Assembly (NCBI GenBank): GCA_016705245.1
Contig: JADIYM010000005.1
Coordinates: forward strand, 248,001-312,000
Direction: 5' to 3'
DNA: 64,000 nucleotides
DNA from: Blastocatellia bacterium
Lineage (GTDB): Bacteria > Acidobacteriota > Blastocatellia > UBA7656 > JADIYM01
Shown: in pieces, positions 34,777 to 43,854 of the stretch
How positions within the stretch are numbered: the stretch's first letter is position 1
How the letters are laid out: every line of letters starts with the position of its first letter
Program-made: the position numbers and the translations under genes
Notes under the pieces: generated by a model
Databases searched by the model: none
What the model was told of the DNA's origin: nothing
Seen by the model: the letters and a program-made list of their open reading frames with translations, nothing else

Positions 34777-35977
34777 ATGCCCATCGGAACGGCCTTCCAC
34801 GAGCGGACGTTCTCGCTCTGCGAGAGCCTGAATTACCGGGAATGGTCCGGTTTCTACGCGGTCAGCTCGTACGAACCGCACCACGAGCACGAATACAACG
34901 CGATCCGGAACGCGTCGGCGCTCATCGATATCTCGCCGCTCTACAAGTACCGGATCACGGGCAAGGACGCAGAACGCCTCGTCGACCGCATCATCACGCG
35001 CAACGCGCAGAAGATGCAGGTCGGGCAGGTGTACTACACGCCGTGGTGCGACGAGCACGGTAAGGTGATCGACGACGGAACAGTGTCGCGGCTTGCCGAG
35101 GACACGTTCCGGTGGACCGCGGCTGACCCGAGCATCCGGTGGTTCCACCAGAACGCGCGCGGGCTCGACGTTACGATCGAGGACATCTCGGAAGAGACCG
35201 CGGCGCTGGCGCTCCAGGGCCCGACGTCGGGTGGACTCCTGATGAAGGCGGCCGAGGCGGACGTCGAGAACCTGAAGTATTTCCGCGTGACGAGCGGAAC
35301 GATCGCCGGCGTGCCGGTCGACATCTCGCGGACGGGCTACACGGGCGATCTCGGGTATGAAGTCTGGATGCCGTGGGACAGGGCGATCACGGTCTGGGAT
35401 GCGATGGTGAGAGCCGGCGAGGCGTTCGACGTGCACGCGGCGGGCATGCTCGCGCTCGACGTCGCGCGGATCGAGGCGGGGCTGCTGATGATCGACGTGG
35501 ACTTCAATAATGCGAAGCGCGCGCAAATCGAGGCGCAGAAATACACGCCGTCCGAGATGGGACTCGGGAGGCTCGTGAGCAAGGACAAGGCGCGCTTCGT
35601 CGGGCGGCGGCGCTCGCGGACGAGCGCAAGCGCGGGCACGCGCGCGAGATCGTGGGGCTCGAGCTCGACTGGGGCGGCATCGAGGCGGTGTACGACCGGT
35701 CGGGCTGCCGGCGATGCCGTCGACGGCGTCTCGGGCGGCGGTGCCGGTGTACTCCGGGGGCAAGCAGGTGGGAAAGGCGACGTCGACGACGTGGTCGCCG
35801 GTGCTCAAGAAGATGATCGCGCTGGCGACGATCGATCGCGGGTATTTCGGGGTGGGGACGCGGCTGGAGATGGAGATGACGGTGGAGGCGGTGCGGCACC
35901 GGGTGCCGGCGACGGTGGTGAAGACGCCGTTCTTCAATCCACCGCGGAAGATGCAGACGCCGTTAGTGATCCGGTAA
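34777..35977 (+). CDS. GcvT-family aminomethyltransferase-like protein, two frameshifts
   Basis: First frame to about 35605: EWSGFYAVSSYEPHHEHEY, ALIDISPLYKYRITGKDA, ALALQGPTSGGLL, SRTGYTGDLGYEVWMPW, all typical GcvT/folate-binding features. The middle part (ADERKRGHAREIVGLELDWG) is in a second frame and the end (AVPVYSGGKQVGKATSTTWS to LVIR, stop 35977) in a third. Both shifts fit single-base deletions in GC runs. The full protein would be about 400 residues. GcvT-like proteins take a methyl or methylene group onto tetrahydrofolate, often downstream of an oxidase. It is divergent from the FAD enzymes and followed by a Rieske oxygenase. Confidence 0.88.
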
Positions 35978-35980
35978 CTG

Positions 35981-36057
35981 CTTTGCGTCTTTGCGCCTTT
36001 GCGTGAGCTCCTTTCAGCGTTGAAGAAGTTCGCGCAAAGGCGCAAAGGCGCAAAGGA
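35981..36057. repeat. Intergenic inverted repeat, family A
   Basis: CTTTGCGT/CTTTGCGC words, a central hairpin ending GAAGAAGTTC, then CGCAAAGG words. It lies between the tandem GcvT-like and Rieske genes; translated, it gives a false 23-residue N-terminal extension of the Rieske protein. Confidence 0.9.
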
Positions 36058-36067
36058 TGAGAATGGA

Positions 36068-37162
36068 ATGAAGGAAATCCTCGATCTCTACGACCCCAGC
36101 GCTCCCCTCGAGGAAGCCTCCACGATTCCCGCACCGTGGTACGTCGACCTGCGCGTGATGGACCGCGAGCTCGAGACCGTCTTCTCGCGAACCTGGCAAC
36201 TCGTCGGCCGCGCCGACCAGGTCCGCGAGCCCGGCCGCTACGTCACCTGGGAGATCTCGAACGAACCGATCGTCGTCGTGCGCGGGTCCGACAACGTCCT
36301 GCGAGGCTTCTTCAACGTCTGTCGCCATCACGCCGCCGCGGTCATGGAAGAGCCCGAGGGCGAAGCGAAGTCCCTCCGTTGCCCCTATCACGGCTGGACC
36401 TACGCGCTCGATGGGCAACTCAAGGGCACGCCCGATTTTGCGGGTGTCTGCAACTTCGATCGCGCCGAGCACGGCCTCGTGCCTGTGCAGGTCGCCGAGT
36501 GGGAGAACTGGGTCTTCGTGAAGCTCGACGACGGCGGACCTTCCCTCGAGGAGTTCCTTGGCGACGACCTGATCGGCCAGATCCGGCCGCTCGGCCTCGC
36601 GGGCCTGCACTGGTTCGAGCGTCGGTACTACACGTTCGACTGCAACTGGAAGGTCTTCGTCGACAACTACCTCGACGGCGGGTACCACATTCCGTACCTG
36701 CACAAGGGCCTCGACAGCGTGCTCGATTATCCGAAGTACACGATCGAGAACGGTGAGCGCTTCTGCCTTCAGTCGAGCCCGATGGTTCAGGAAGGCGCCG
36801 AAGCGCAGACGGGCGCGGTGCGGACCGGCGAGCGGGCGCTCTACTACTGGATATATCCGAACTTCATGATCAACTGGTACGAGGGCGTGATGGACACGAA
36901 CCTCGTGATCCCGCGTGGCGTCGACAAGACGGAGGTCATCTTCGACTTCTACTTCCCGGACGTCTCGGAATCCGCCGCTGAGCGCAACCGCGCGAGCATC
37001 GACGTCGGCCAGCGCATCCAGGACGAAGACACGGCCATCTGCAAATCGGTCCAGCGCGGCCTGACGTCACGCGCGTACGTCCGCGGCCGCCTCTCCGTCC
37101 GTCGCGAAGCCGGCGAGCACCTCTTCCACCGCCTCCTCGCTCTTGATCTAAAGGAGAGTTGA
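36068..37162 (+). CDS. Rieske non-haem iron oxygenase, alpha subunit
   Basis: 364 residues from the ATG at 36068 (MKEILDLYDPSAPLEE). Rieske cluster motif CRHHAAAV then CPYHGWTYALDG (C-x-H...C-x2-H). Mononuclear iron site NWKVFVDNYLDGGYHIPYLH with the 2-His array, and a late Asp in QDEDTAICKSVQRG. This layout matches ring-hydroxylating/N-demethylating oxygenases such as those acting on betaines. A separate reductase is needed; none is adjacent. With the GcvT-like and FAD genes it suggests oxidative removal of methyl groups from an N-methylated compound. Its stop codon lies in a palindrome shared with nhaA. Confidence 0.93.
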   Translation: MKEILDLYDPSAPLEEASTIPAPWYVDLRVMDRELETVFSRTWQLVGRADQVREPGRYVTWEISNEPIVVVRGSDNVLRGFFNVCRHHAAAVMEEPEGEAKSLRCPYHGWTYALDGQLKGTPDFAGVCNFDRAEHGLVPVQVAEWENWVFVKLDDGGPSLEEFLGDDLIGQIRPLGLAGLHWFERRYYTFDCNWKVFVDNYLDGGYHIPYLHKGLDSVLDYPKYTIENGERFCLQSSPMVQEGAEAQTGAVRTGERALYYWIYPNFMINWYEGVMDTNLVIPRGVDKTEVIFDFYFPDVSESAAERNRASIDVGQRIQDEDTAICKSVQRGLTSRAYVRGRLSVRREAGEHLFHRLLALDLKES

Positions 37163-37226
37163 CAGGATTACAGGATTTTCTGGATTAACAGGAGAAATCC
37201 TGACAATCCTGAAATCCTGTCAACTC
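37156..37226. repeat. Palindromic iterated repeat, family D, carrying stop codons of both flanking genes
   Basis: Arms GAGTTGACAGGATT (37156-37169) and AATCCTGTCAACTC (37213-37226) are perfect inverted copies, with ACAGGATT words inside. The Rieske TGA (37160-37162) and the nhaA TGA (minus strand, 37220-37222) both fall in the arms. It probably also works as a bidirectional terminator. Confidence 0.92.
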
Positions 37227-38539
37227 TTCCATCTGAGCAGCGCGAAGCCAACGATGCCGGCGACGAGCGAGGCGCCGAGGACGCCCACTTTTGCTGCCGC
37301 AAGAGAGGTGGCGTCATTGAACGCCAGGCTCGCGATGAAGAGCGACATCGTGAACCCGATCGCCGCGAGCCAGCTGACACCGTAGAGCTGTAGCCACGTC
37401 GTGCCGCTCGGCAGGGAAGCCAGATTCAGTCGCACCGTGATCCACGAAGCCAGCATCACGCCGATCTGCTTTCCGAAGACCAGCCCGAGAAACACTCCGA
37501 TCGTGACTCGGTCGAAGAGGACTGAGCCGATGCCTCCGGCAAGCGACACGCCAGCGTTCGCGAGCGCGAAGACCGGCATGATGAGGAACGCCACCCATAC
37601 GTGCAGGGCGTGCTCGAGGCGGTGCAGCGGAGTCTGCGCCTGCTCGCACGTGACCTCGAGCTCCTCGACGGCACCGTGGCGAATGGCATCGGCGTCTTCC
37701 TCGGTGTCGAGGCACTTCTCGAGAACGTCGAGCAACGCCCGTCCGCGAACCAGAAAGTCGGCGGTGTGAAGGCGTGTCCGCGACGGGATCGTCATGGCGA
37801 GCAGGACGCCTGCGATCGTCGCGTGGACGCCCGACTTGAGAAAGGCCACCCACACCACGGCGCCGACTAGTGCGTAAACGAGCGTCTTGCGCACGCCCGC
37901 GAGATTGGCGATCGCGAGCAGGACGAGCGCACAGCCGCCGATCGCAAGAGAGCTCCAGGCGATCGTGTCAGTGTAAAAAATCGCGATGACGAGAACGGCG
38001 CCCAGGTCGTCGATGATCGCGAGCGCCGTCAGGAAGATCTTCAGGCCGACGCTTACGCGGTCGCCGAGCAGCGCGAGCACGCCAAGCGCGAAGGCGATGT
38101 CGGTCGCCATCGGAATTCCCCAACCCGAGATCGACGCGGTTCCGAAGGTCATCGATGCGTAGATCAATGCCGGCGCGATCATTCCGCCGATTGCCGCGGC
38201 GATCGGCAGCGCCGCCTTTCGCGGGGAAGCGAGCTCGCCGGCGATGACTTCGCGCTTGATCTCGAGCCCGACGACGAAGAAGAAGATGGCCATCAAGCCA
38301 TCGTTGATCCAGAGCAGCAGCGGCTTGCTGATGACCGCCTCGCCGGCTCCCACCGTCAGCTTCACCTGCCAGAGCGCCTCGTAGGAGGACGCCCACGGCG
38401 AGTTCGCCCAGACGAGGGCCACGATGGCACACAGGAACAGGAGAATGCCGCCAGATGCCTGTAGCCGCGCAAACTCGCGGAATGGCCAGAGGACCCGGTC
38501 AACGGGGCGCTTCGGCACTGGGGGGATTGCCGTTTCCAC
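37220..38539 (-). CDS. nhaA: Na+/H+ antiporter NhaA
   Basis: 439 residues from a GTG at 38539; the open frame upstream crosses the receptor promoter region and is rejected. About 12 hydrophobic helices. NhaA hallmarks: LLWINDGLMAIFFFVVGLEIKRE spanning a TM, GWGIPMATDIAFALGVLALLG, and the ion-binding pair in FLTALAIIDDLGAVLVIA (two adjacent Asp). It exchanges sodium for protons at the inner membrane. Between helices VIII and IX it has an acidic insert (LDTEEDADAIRHGAVEELE) typical of longer NhaA forms. Convergent with the Rieske gene, divergent from the FecA-like receptor. Confidence 0.95.
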   Translation of the reverse strand: METAIPPVPKRPVDRVLWPFREFARLQASGGILLFLCAIVALVWANSPWASSYEALWQVKLTVGAGEAVISKPLLLWINDGLMAIFFFVVGLEIKREVIAGELASPRKAALPIAAAIGGMIAPALIYASMTFGTASISGWGIPMATDIAFALGVLALLGDRVSVGLKIFLTALAIIDDLGAVLVIAIFYTDTIAWSSLAIGGCALVLLAIANLAGVRKTLVYALVGAVVWVAFLKSGVHATIAGVLLAMTIPSRTRLHTADFLVRGRALLDVLEKCLDTEEDADAIRHGAVEELEVTCEQAQTPLHRLEHALHVWVAFLIMPVFALANAGVSLAGGIGSVLFDRVTIGVFLGLVFGKQIGVMLASWITVRLNLASLPSGTTWLQLYGVSWLAAIGFTMSLFIASLAFNDATSLAAAKVGVLGASLVAGIVGFALLRWKS

Positions 38540-38643
38540 CCGGGGAGTTTGCCATACCTCAGACGCCGCCGCGCCGAAAAGCGCCCCAGGCAAACATTCC
38601 ACTTGACCTGCCAGCCTGAATCCGTAGAATGCCGCTGACCCAA

Positions 38644-38662
38644 TTTGAAAGTCACTTTCAAA
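38644..38662. promoter_or_regulatory. Perfect 19-bp palindrome, candidate iron-regulator operator
   Basis: TTTGAAAGT-C-ACTTTCAAA, a perfect 9+1+9 inverted repeat, lies 59 bp before the ATG of a FecA-like receptor and about 100 bp from nhaA. Size and position fit a Fur- or DtxR-type operator, although it is not the classical Fur consensus. Confidence 0.5.
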
Positions 38663-38721
38663 ATCAGAACAGGAGGTCGGGCTTACAACGCCGACCCGCA
38701 CTCTGGAGGCTCAGCAACCCG

Positions 38722-41439
38722 ATGTCATCATTCGTTCCTTTCGAAACTCTCCGACGCGCGGCGGTTCTCGGCCTTCTGGCGCTCCTTTCCTGTCCCGCGG
38801 TCGCATTCGCCCAGAACGGGAAGTCGGTTGTTCGCGGCCGAGTCACTGACGAGGCCGGATCGAACGTGCGTTCGGCTCGCGTGACCCTCAGGCAGGCGAC
38901 GGTCGGGTACGAGCGATCGGTCGAATCAGACCCCGACGGCGCGTTCACCTTCGATGGAATCCTGCCCGGTTCGTACACAATCGCGGCGATGGCGAACGGC
39001 TTTGCCGTCGAAACCCTCGCCCTCAACGTCGCGGCAGGCGAACCGGCCGAGCCGACGCTCGTGCTCCATCCGGGTGCTTTCACCGAAGAGGTCGCCGTCT
39101 TCGCCTCGACCATCACCGGAATTCCCGAGACCGTTCGACGCATTCCCGGCTCGGTGGACGTCGTTGACAGCCTGATGCTCGAGACGAGCCGGGTCTTCAA
39201 CTTCTCGGAGGCGCTGCGAAAGATCGCGGGACTCAACGTTCGCGATGAGGAGGGCTTCGGACTGCGCCCCAACATCGGCATCCGCGGACTCAACCCGACG
39301 CGGTCGAGCAAGGTCCTCCTGCTCGAGGACGGCATCCCGTTGACCTACGCGCCGTACGGCGACAACGCGAGTTATTACCATCCGCCCATCGAGCGCTTCT
39401 CGACGATCGAGGTGCTGAAAGGCTCCGGACAGATCGCCTACGGCCCGACGACACTCGGCGGCGTGGTGAACTACCTGACGCCCGATCCGCCGTCGACCCT
39501 CAGCGGTGACATCTCGCTGACCGGAGGCAACAAGGACTACTTCAACGGTCAGGCGTCGATCGGGGACACGATTGGCAACACGGGGTTCTTCCTTCATTAC
39601 CTGCGAAAGCAGGGTGAAGGCGCCCGCGAGAGCATGCGATTCGGGATCAACGACGTGTTCGGAAAGGTGGTGACGACGATCGGCGACCGGCAGACGCTCA
39701 CCTTCCGGGGCAACTACTACGGCGAAGACTCGAAGGTCCCGTATTCGGGCCTGCGTCAGGACGAATACGACGAGAACCCGCGCCAGAACCCCTTCATCAA
39801 CGATGCCTTCTACGGCGATCGTGTCGGCGGATCGGTCTCGCACGCCGTCCTGCTGGGCTCGAACGCGATGCTCTCGACGACGGTTTACGGACAGCGCTTC
39901 AAGCGCCACTGGTGGCGACAGTCGAGCAATTCGAACGAGCGGCCGAACGACTCGGCCGATCCGAACTGCGGCGGCCTCGAGAATCTCTACACGGACTGCG
40001 GCAACCAGGGACGCCTGCGCGAGTACTACTTCTTCGGCGTCGAGCCGCGCTTGAACGCGAGCCACTCGCTGTTCGGCATCCGCAGCGAGCTGGATGCCGG
40101 TTTCAGGTACCACTACGAGCACCAGAACCGCGTCCAGAAAAACGGCGACTTCCCGACTGCGCGCGACGGAGTCATCGTCGAGGACAACGAGCGCAAGAGC
40201 GGCGCGTTCTCGGGCTTCATCCAGAACCGCTTCATTATCGGCGGTCTGACGATCACGCCCGGCGTGCGCGTCGAGCGCATCTCGTACGAGCGGACGAACC
40301 GCATCGCGCCGAACCCCGCGGGCGGCCTCGGAGTCTCGGGATCGACGGACGTCACGCAGGTTCTGCCGGGTCTCGGCCTCGCCTACAACTTCGGCGACAA
40401 GGCGACGGTTTTCGGCGGCGTCCATCGCGGATTCGCACCGCCGCGCACCGAAGACATCATCAACAACACTACGGGTGGCAGCGTCGACCTCGACGCCGAG
40501 CTGAGCTGGAACTACGAAGTCGGAGCCCGGTCCCTGCTGCGACCCGGAATACGGCTCGATGCAACGTTTTTCAGGATGGACTACGAGAACCAGGTCGTGC
40601 CTGCGAGCATCGCGGGCGGAACTGGCGCGACGTTCACGAATGGCGGCGAGACGCTACATCAGGGCTTCGAGTTCACGGGACGCGTCGACACCGGGACGCT
40701 CGTCGGTTCTCCGCACAACCTTTATGGCCGAATCGCATACACGTGGCTTCCGGTTTCGCAGTTCGAGGGCGTCCGGTTCAGCAACGTATCGGGCTTTGCG
40801 ACGACGCCGGTGGACGGAAACCGGCTTCCGTACGCGCCGAACCACCTCTTGAACGCCAACATCGGCTACTCGCACCCGGTCGGCGTCGACGCGCTGGTCG
40901 AGGCGGTTCGGGTCAGCCAGCAGTTCGCCGACGACCTGAACACGTTCCTCGGATCGGCGGACGGACAGCGAGGCGCAATTCCGGCATACACGGTCTGGAA
41001 TCTCGCGTTCAGTTACAAGCCCGAGACGCTGCCGACGACCTTCTTCGTAACTGTGAAAAACCTTCTGGACGAGACGTACATCGCGGATCGATCCCGCGGG
41101 CTCATTCCGGGGCCGTCGCGGCTCATTCAAGCGGGAGTGAAGTACCGCTTTCTAACCGGATCCCCGAGCGGCTGCGAAGAGGGTTCAATCCGCCCGGAAG
41201 GGAACCCGCTCGCTGTCGCTCGCGGTACTGATCTCTCGTCAGCCGACTGTGCAGTTCAGCACGCGCCCGGCACGAGGAATGTATGTTCAATGCAGGATCA
41301 GTACCGCGAGCGCAAGCGAGCGGGTCGTCGTGGAAGCAGCGCAATCCGGTGGTCACTTGCACAGGCTGCAGCTTGTGTCCCTGAACCGGGCTTCCGCGGT
41401 CCGGACCCCCGCGTTGCAATGCCCGACACCCTTGGCTAG
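38722..41439 (+). CDS. TonB-dependent receptor, FecA-like, with displaced stop codon
   Basis: Signal peptide (LGLLALLSCPAVAFAQ), a carboxypeptidase-regulatory domain (VVRGRVTDEAGSNVRSARVTL), then the plug with the FecA-like string LRPNIGIRGLNPTRSSKVLL, VLKGSGQIAYGPTTLGGVVN and a long barrel. It takes up iron chelates such as ferric citrate through the outer membrane using TonB energy. The natural end would be AGVKYRF and stop; the sequence reads CGCTTTCTAA where CGCTTCTAA would end the protein at 41155 after 810 residues. Because of the extra T the frame runs on for about 95 residues through a REP-like repeat to 41439. GGAGG lies 12 nt before the ATG. Confidence 0.93.
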   Translation: MSSFVPFETLRRAAVLGLLALLSCPAVAFAQNGKSVVRGRVTDEAGSNVRSARVTLRQATVGYERSVESDPDGAFTFDGILPGSYTIAAMANGFAVETLALNVAAGEPAEPTLVLHPGAFTEEVAVFASTITGIPETVRRIPGSVDVVDSLMLETSRVFNFSEALRKIAGLNVRDEEGFGLRPNIGIRGLNPTRSSKVLLLEDGIPLTYAPYGDNASYYHPPIERFSTIEVLKGSGQIAYGPTTLGGVVNYLTPDPPSTLSGDISLTGGNKDYFNGQASIGDTIGNTGFFLHYLRKQGEGARESMRFGINDVFGKVVTTIGDRQTLTFRGNYYGEDSKVPYSGLRQDEYDENPRQNPFINDAFYGDRVGGSVSHAVLLGSNAMLSTTVYGQRFKRHWWRQSSNSNERPNDSADPNCGGLENLYTDCGNQGRLREYYFFGVEPRLNASHSLFGIRSELDAGFRYHYEHQNRVQKNGDFPTARDGVIVEDNERKSGAFSGFIQNRFIIGGLTITPGVRVERISYERTNRIAPNPAGGLGVSGSTDVTQVLPGLGLAYNFGDKATVFGGVHRGFAPPRTEDIINNTTGGSVDLDAELSWNYEVGARSLLRPGIRLDATFFRMDYENQVVPASIAGGTGATFTNGGETLHQGFEFTGRVDTGTLVGSPHNLYGRIAYTWLPVSQFEGVRFSNVSGFATTPVDGNRLPYAPNHLLNANIGYSHPVGVDALVEAVRVSQQFADDLNTFLGSADGQRGAIPAYTVWNLAFSYKPETLPTTFFVTVKNLLDETYIADRSRGLIPGPSRLIQAGVKYRFLTGSPSGCEEGSIRPEGNPLAVARGTDLSSADCAVQHAPGTRNVCSMQDQYRERKRAGRRGSSAIRWSLAQAAACVPEPGFRGPDPRVAMPDTLG
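41204..41325. repeat. REP-like palindrome, family C
   Basis: Arms 41204-41232 and 41297-41325 are inverted copies with a short mismatch; the interior resembles that of 16934-17143. It lies downstream of the native end of the receptor gene. Confidence 0.9.
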
Positions 41440-41496
41440 AATCCCCGGGCCTTTCCCCAATACACGATCCACCTCGTTGCAAGGAGCCCTTCCCAT

Positions 41497-42435
41497 ATGA
41501 AGATCGGAGTCCTCGTAGGCCGGGAAGCCACATTCCCGCCGGCGCTCATCAATGAGATCAACTCGCGCAATGCGGGGGTCACCGCCGAATACGTCCGCCT
41601 GGGCGGTATCAGAATGGCCGAACCCTGTGAGTACGCCGTCATCATTGACCGCATCTCGCACGAAGTCCCGTTCTACCGCGCCTACCTGAAGAATGCGGCG
41701 CTCGCCGGCACGATCATCATCAACAACCCGTTCTGGTGGACCGCCGACGACAAGTTCTTCAACTACGCACTGGCGACGTTGATGGGCATCGCCGTCCCGA
41801 AGACGGTGCTGCTGCCGCAGAAGGACTACAAGGAAGGCGTCGTCTCTGAGTCGCTCCGCAACCTCAAGTATCCGCTCGACTGGGAAGAGATCATGGATCA
41901 CATCGGCTTCCCGGCCTTCATGAAGCCCTACGACGGCGGTGGCTGGCGCGGCGTTTCGCGGATCAACAACTGGGAAGAGCTGTTCGAGAAGTACAACGAG
42001 AGCGGGACGGACTGCATGGTGATTCAGGAGTACGTCGCGTTCGACCATTACGTCCGCTGCTACACGATCGGCAAGAAAGACGTCTGGCCGATGCCTTACG
42101 ATCCGATCCACCAGCGTTACCTCGTTGTGCCGGACTATCTCGAGCCCGAGGTCTACGAGCGCTGCTGCCGTGAGTCGATAGCGATCTGCGAGGCGCTCGG
42201 CTACGACATCAACACCGTCGAGTTCGCAATCAAGGATGGCATTCCGTACGCCATCGACTACATGAACCCGGCGCCCGACGCCGACTGGTGGTCTGTCGGA
42301 TCGGTCTACTTCAACTGGATGGTCGAGAAGGTCGCCGACCTCGCGATTCGCACCGCACACGAGGGCAAATCGTCGATCGGCGAGCTTCGATTCAGCGAGT
42401 TCCTGAACAAGCGCGTCATCGGCAAGGGAGAATAG
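41497..42435 (+). CDS. ATP-grasp ligase (RimK-like), first gene of uncharacterised operon
   Basis: 312 residues. The N-terminal part MKIGVLVGREATFPPALI and the core FPAFMKPYDGGGWRGVSRI (ATP-binding lysine and glycine loop), VIQEYVAFDHYVRCYTIG, and the metal-binding end VEFAIKDGIPYAIDYMNPAPD mark an ATP-grasp carboxylate-amine/thiol ligase. It would activate a carboxylate as acyl phosphate and join it to an amine. AAGGAG precedes the ATG. Three bases separate it from a second ATP-grasp gene, and a YbdK-type ligase follows, so the three probably act in one pathway building a small peptide or amide. Substrate unknown. Confidence 0.87.
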   Translation: MKIGVLVGREATFPPALINEINSRNAGVTAEYVRLGGIRMAEPCEYAVIIDRISHEVPFYRAYLKNAALAGTIIINNPFWWTADDKFFNYALATLMGIAVPKTVLLPQKDYKEGVVSESLRNLKYPLDWEEIMDHIGFPAFMKPYDGGGWRGVSRINNWEELFEKYNESGTDCMVIQEYVAFDHYVRCYTIGKKDVWPMPYDPIHQRYLVVPDYLEPEVYERCCRESIAICEALGYDINTVEFAIKDGIPYAIDYMNPAPDADWWSVGSVYFNWMVEKVADLAIRTAHEGKSSIGELRFSEFLNKRVIGKGE

Positions 42436-42438
42436 GCC

Positions 42439-43818
42439 ATGACCGGCGAACCCGGGCGATCGCAGGCAATCGGGCTGCTCGATCGAGCCGTCGAACGCTT
42501 TCACGCGATCCTCGCCGAGGGCGACACCGCAGCTCGAAGCGCGGCATACATGCACGAGCAGTTCGAGCAGGCGAATCTGATCTTCGGCGGACGCCCTCTC
42601 ACGCCGTATCTGAGGCCGCACTTCGTCGTCGAATCGGACTGGAACCGGATTCGGGAGGTCTGCGAGGCCATCTGGACGTGCGTGCAAAAGGTTGGCAACG
42701 CCGCACGGCTGGACGTCGGCCTTCAGGATGAGCTCGGGCTGACCGAGGCGGAGCGCAGGCTCGTCGCCATCGATCCGGGCTACGACTACATCTCGCCGAG
42801 CGCGCGCCTCGACTCGTTCCTGACGGCCGGCGCCTACTCGTTCGTGGAGCTCAATGCCGAGTGCCCGGCGGGCATCGCCTACTCCGACGTCGCCACGGCC
42901 ATCTTTCTCGAACAGCCCGCAATGCAGCAGTTCATGAAGGAATTCGAGGTCGCGACGCTGCACGGACGCGACAAGCTTCTCGGCGTGCTGCTGGATGTCT
43001 GGAAACTGGTGCGACCCGACGGCGGCCGCCCGAACATTGCCATAGTCGACTGGGAAGGCTTGCCGACGAAGGCGGAGTTCGAGCTTTTCAAGGCGTATTT
43101 CGAGGAGCACGGTTATCCGACGACTATCGCGGACCCGCGTCATCTGACGTTCGAGAATGGACGGCTGCGTCACGGCGACTTCGAGATCGACCTCGTTTAC
43201 AAGCGCGTCCTCACGAACGAGTTCCTCGAGAAGATCGACGAGCTCTCGGCGCTTCACGACGCTTACGCGACCCAGTCCATAGTGATGGTCAACAGCTTCC
43301 GCGTGAAGTTCGTTCACAAGAAGATGTTCTTCGGCGTGCTGACGAACGAACGCTACGCGCACCTGTTCACCGACGAGGAACGCGCCGCCATCGCCGCGAC
43401 CGTGCCGTGGACGCGTCGCGCCGAGCAGACGCGTACGGTTTACCGCGACCAGGACATCGACCTCGTGCCGTTCATTCGCGAGAACCGGGATCGCCTCGTG
43501 CTCAAGCCGAACGACGACTACGGCGGCCACGGAATCCACATCGGCTGGGAGTCGGACGTCGCCGAGTGGGATGCGGCGATCGAGGAAGCGCTCGCCGGCG
43601 ACTACCTCGTCCAGGAGCGCGTTCCGACGGCAAGGGAAGTTTTCCCGGCGCTCGTCGACGATGCTGGCCACTACGAGCTTGCCGAGCAGCTCGTCGACCT
43701 CGACCCGCTTCTCTTCTTCGGCAAGGTTGGCAGCGCCTTCACGCGGCTGTCGACGTCGTCGCTCTGCAACGTGACATCGGGCGGCGGAATGGTTCCGACG
43801 TTCATCCTGAAGGGCTAG
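42439..43818 (+). CDS. Second ATP-grasp ligase (circularly permuted-like)
   Basis: 459 residues. The N-terminal half (LIFGGRPLTPYLRPHFVVES, SFVELNAECPAGIAYSD) and middle (NIAIVDWEGLPTKAEFELF, IDLVYKRVLTNEFLE) precede an ATP-binding part RLVLKPNDDYGGHGIHIGWE near residue 355 and DYLVQERVPTAREVF. This order resembles large ATP-grasp enzymes of the circularly permuted or glutathionylspermidine-synthase-like group. No signal peptide; cytoplasmic. Immediately follows the first ATP-grasp gene and precedes the carboxylate-amine ligase by 36 bp. Reaction not known; likely ligates an amino acid or polyamine. Confidence 0.8.
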   Translation: MTGEPGRSQAIGLLDRAVERFHAILAEGDTAARSAAYMHEQFEQANLIFGGRPLTPYLRPHFVVESDWNRIREVCEAIWTCVQKVGNAARLDVGLQDELGLTEAERRLVAIDPGYDYISPSARLDSFLTAGAYSFVELNAECPAGIAYSDVATAIFLEQPAMQQFMKEFEVATLHGRDKLLGVLLDVWKLVRPDGGRPNIAIVDWEGLPTKAEFELFKAYFEEHGYPTTIADPRHLTFENGRLRHGDFEIDLVYKRVLTNEFLEKIDELSALHDAYATQSIVMVNSFRVKFVHKKMFFGVLTNERYAHLFTDEERAAIAATVPWTRRAEQTRTVYRDQDIDLVPFIRENRDRLVLKPNDDYGGHGIHIGWESDVAEWDAAIEEALAGDYLVQERVPTAREVFPALVDDAGHYELAEQLVDLDPLLFFGKVGSAFTRLSTSSLCNVTSGGGMVPTFILKG

Positions 43819-43854
43819 CAGTTCGGCCCGCCAACGACTCACCCGGAGGCATCA

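Noticed and set aside
33094..36045. Single 983-codon minus-strand protein
   Set aside because: Its first 451 codons are antisense to the GcvT-like gene; the real FAD oxidoreductase begins at 34692.
41353..43842. Minus-strand ORF of 829 codons
   Set aside because: Antisense to two ATP-grasp genes with clear active-site motifs and ribosome binding sites.
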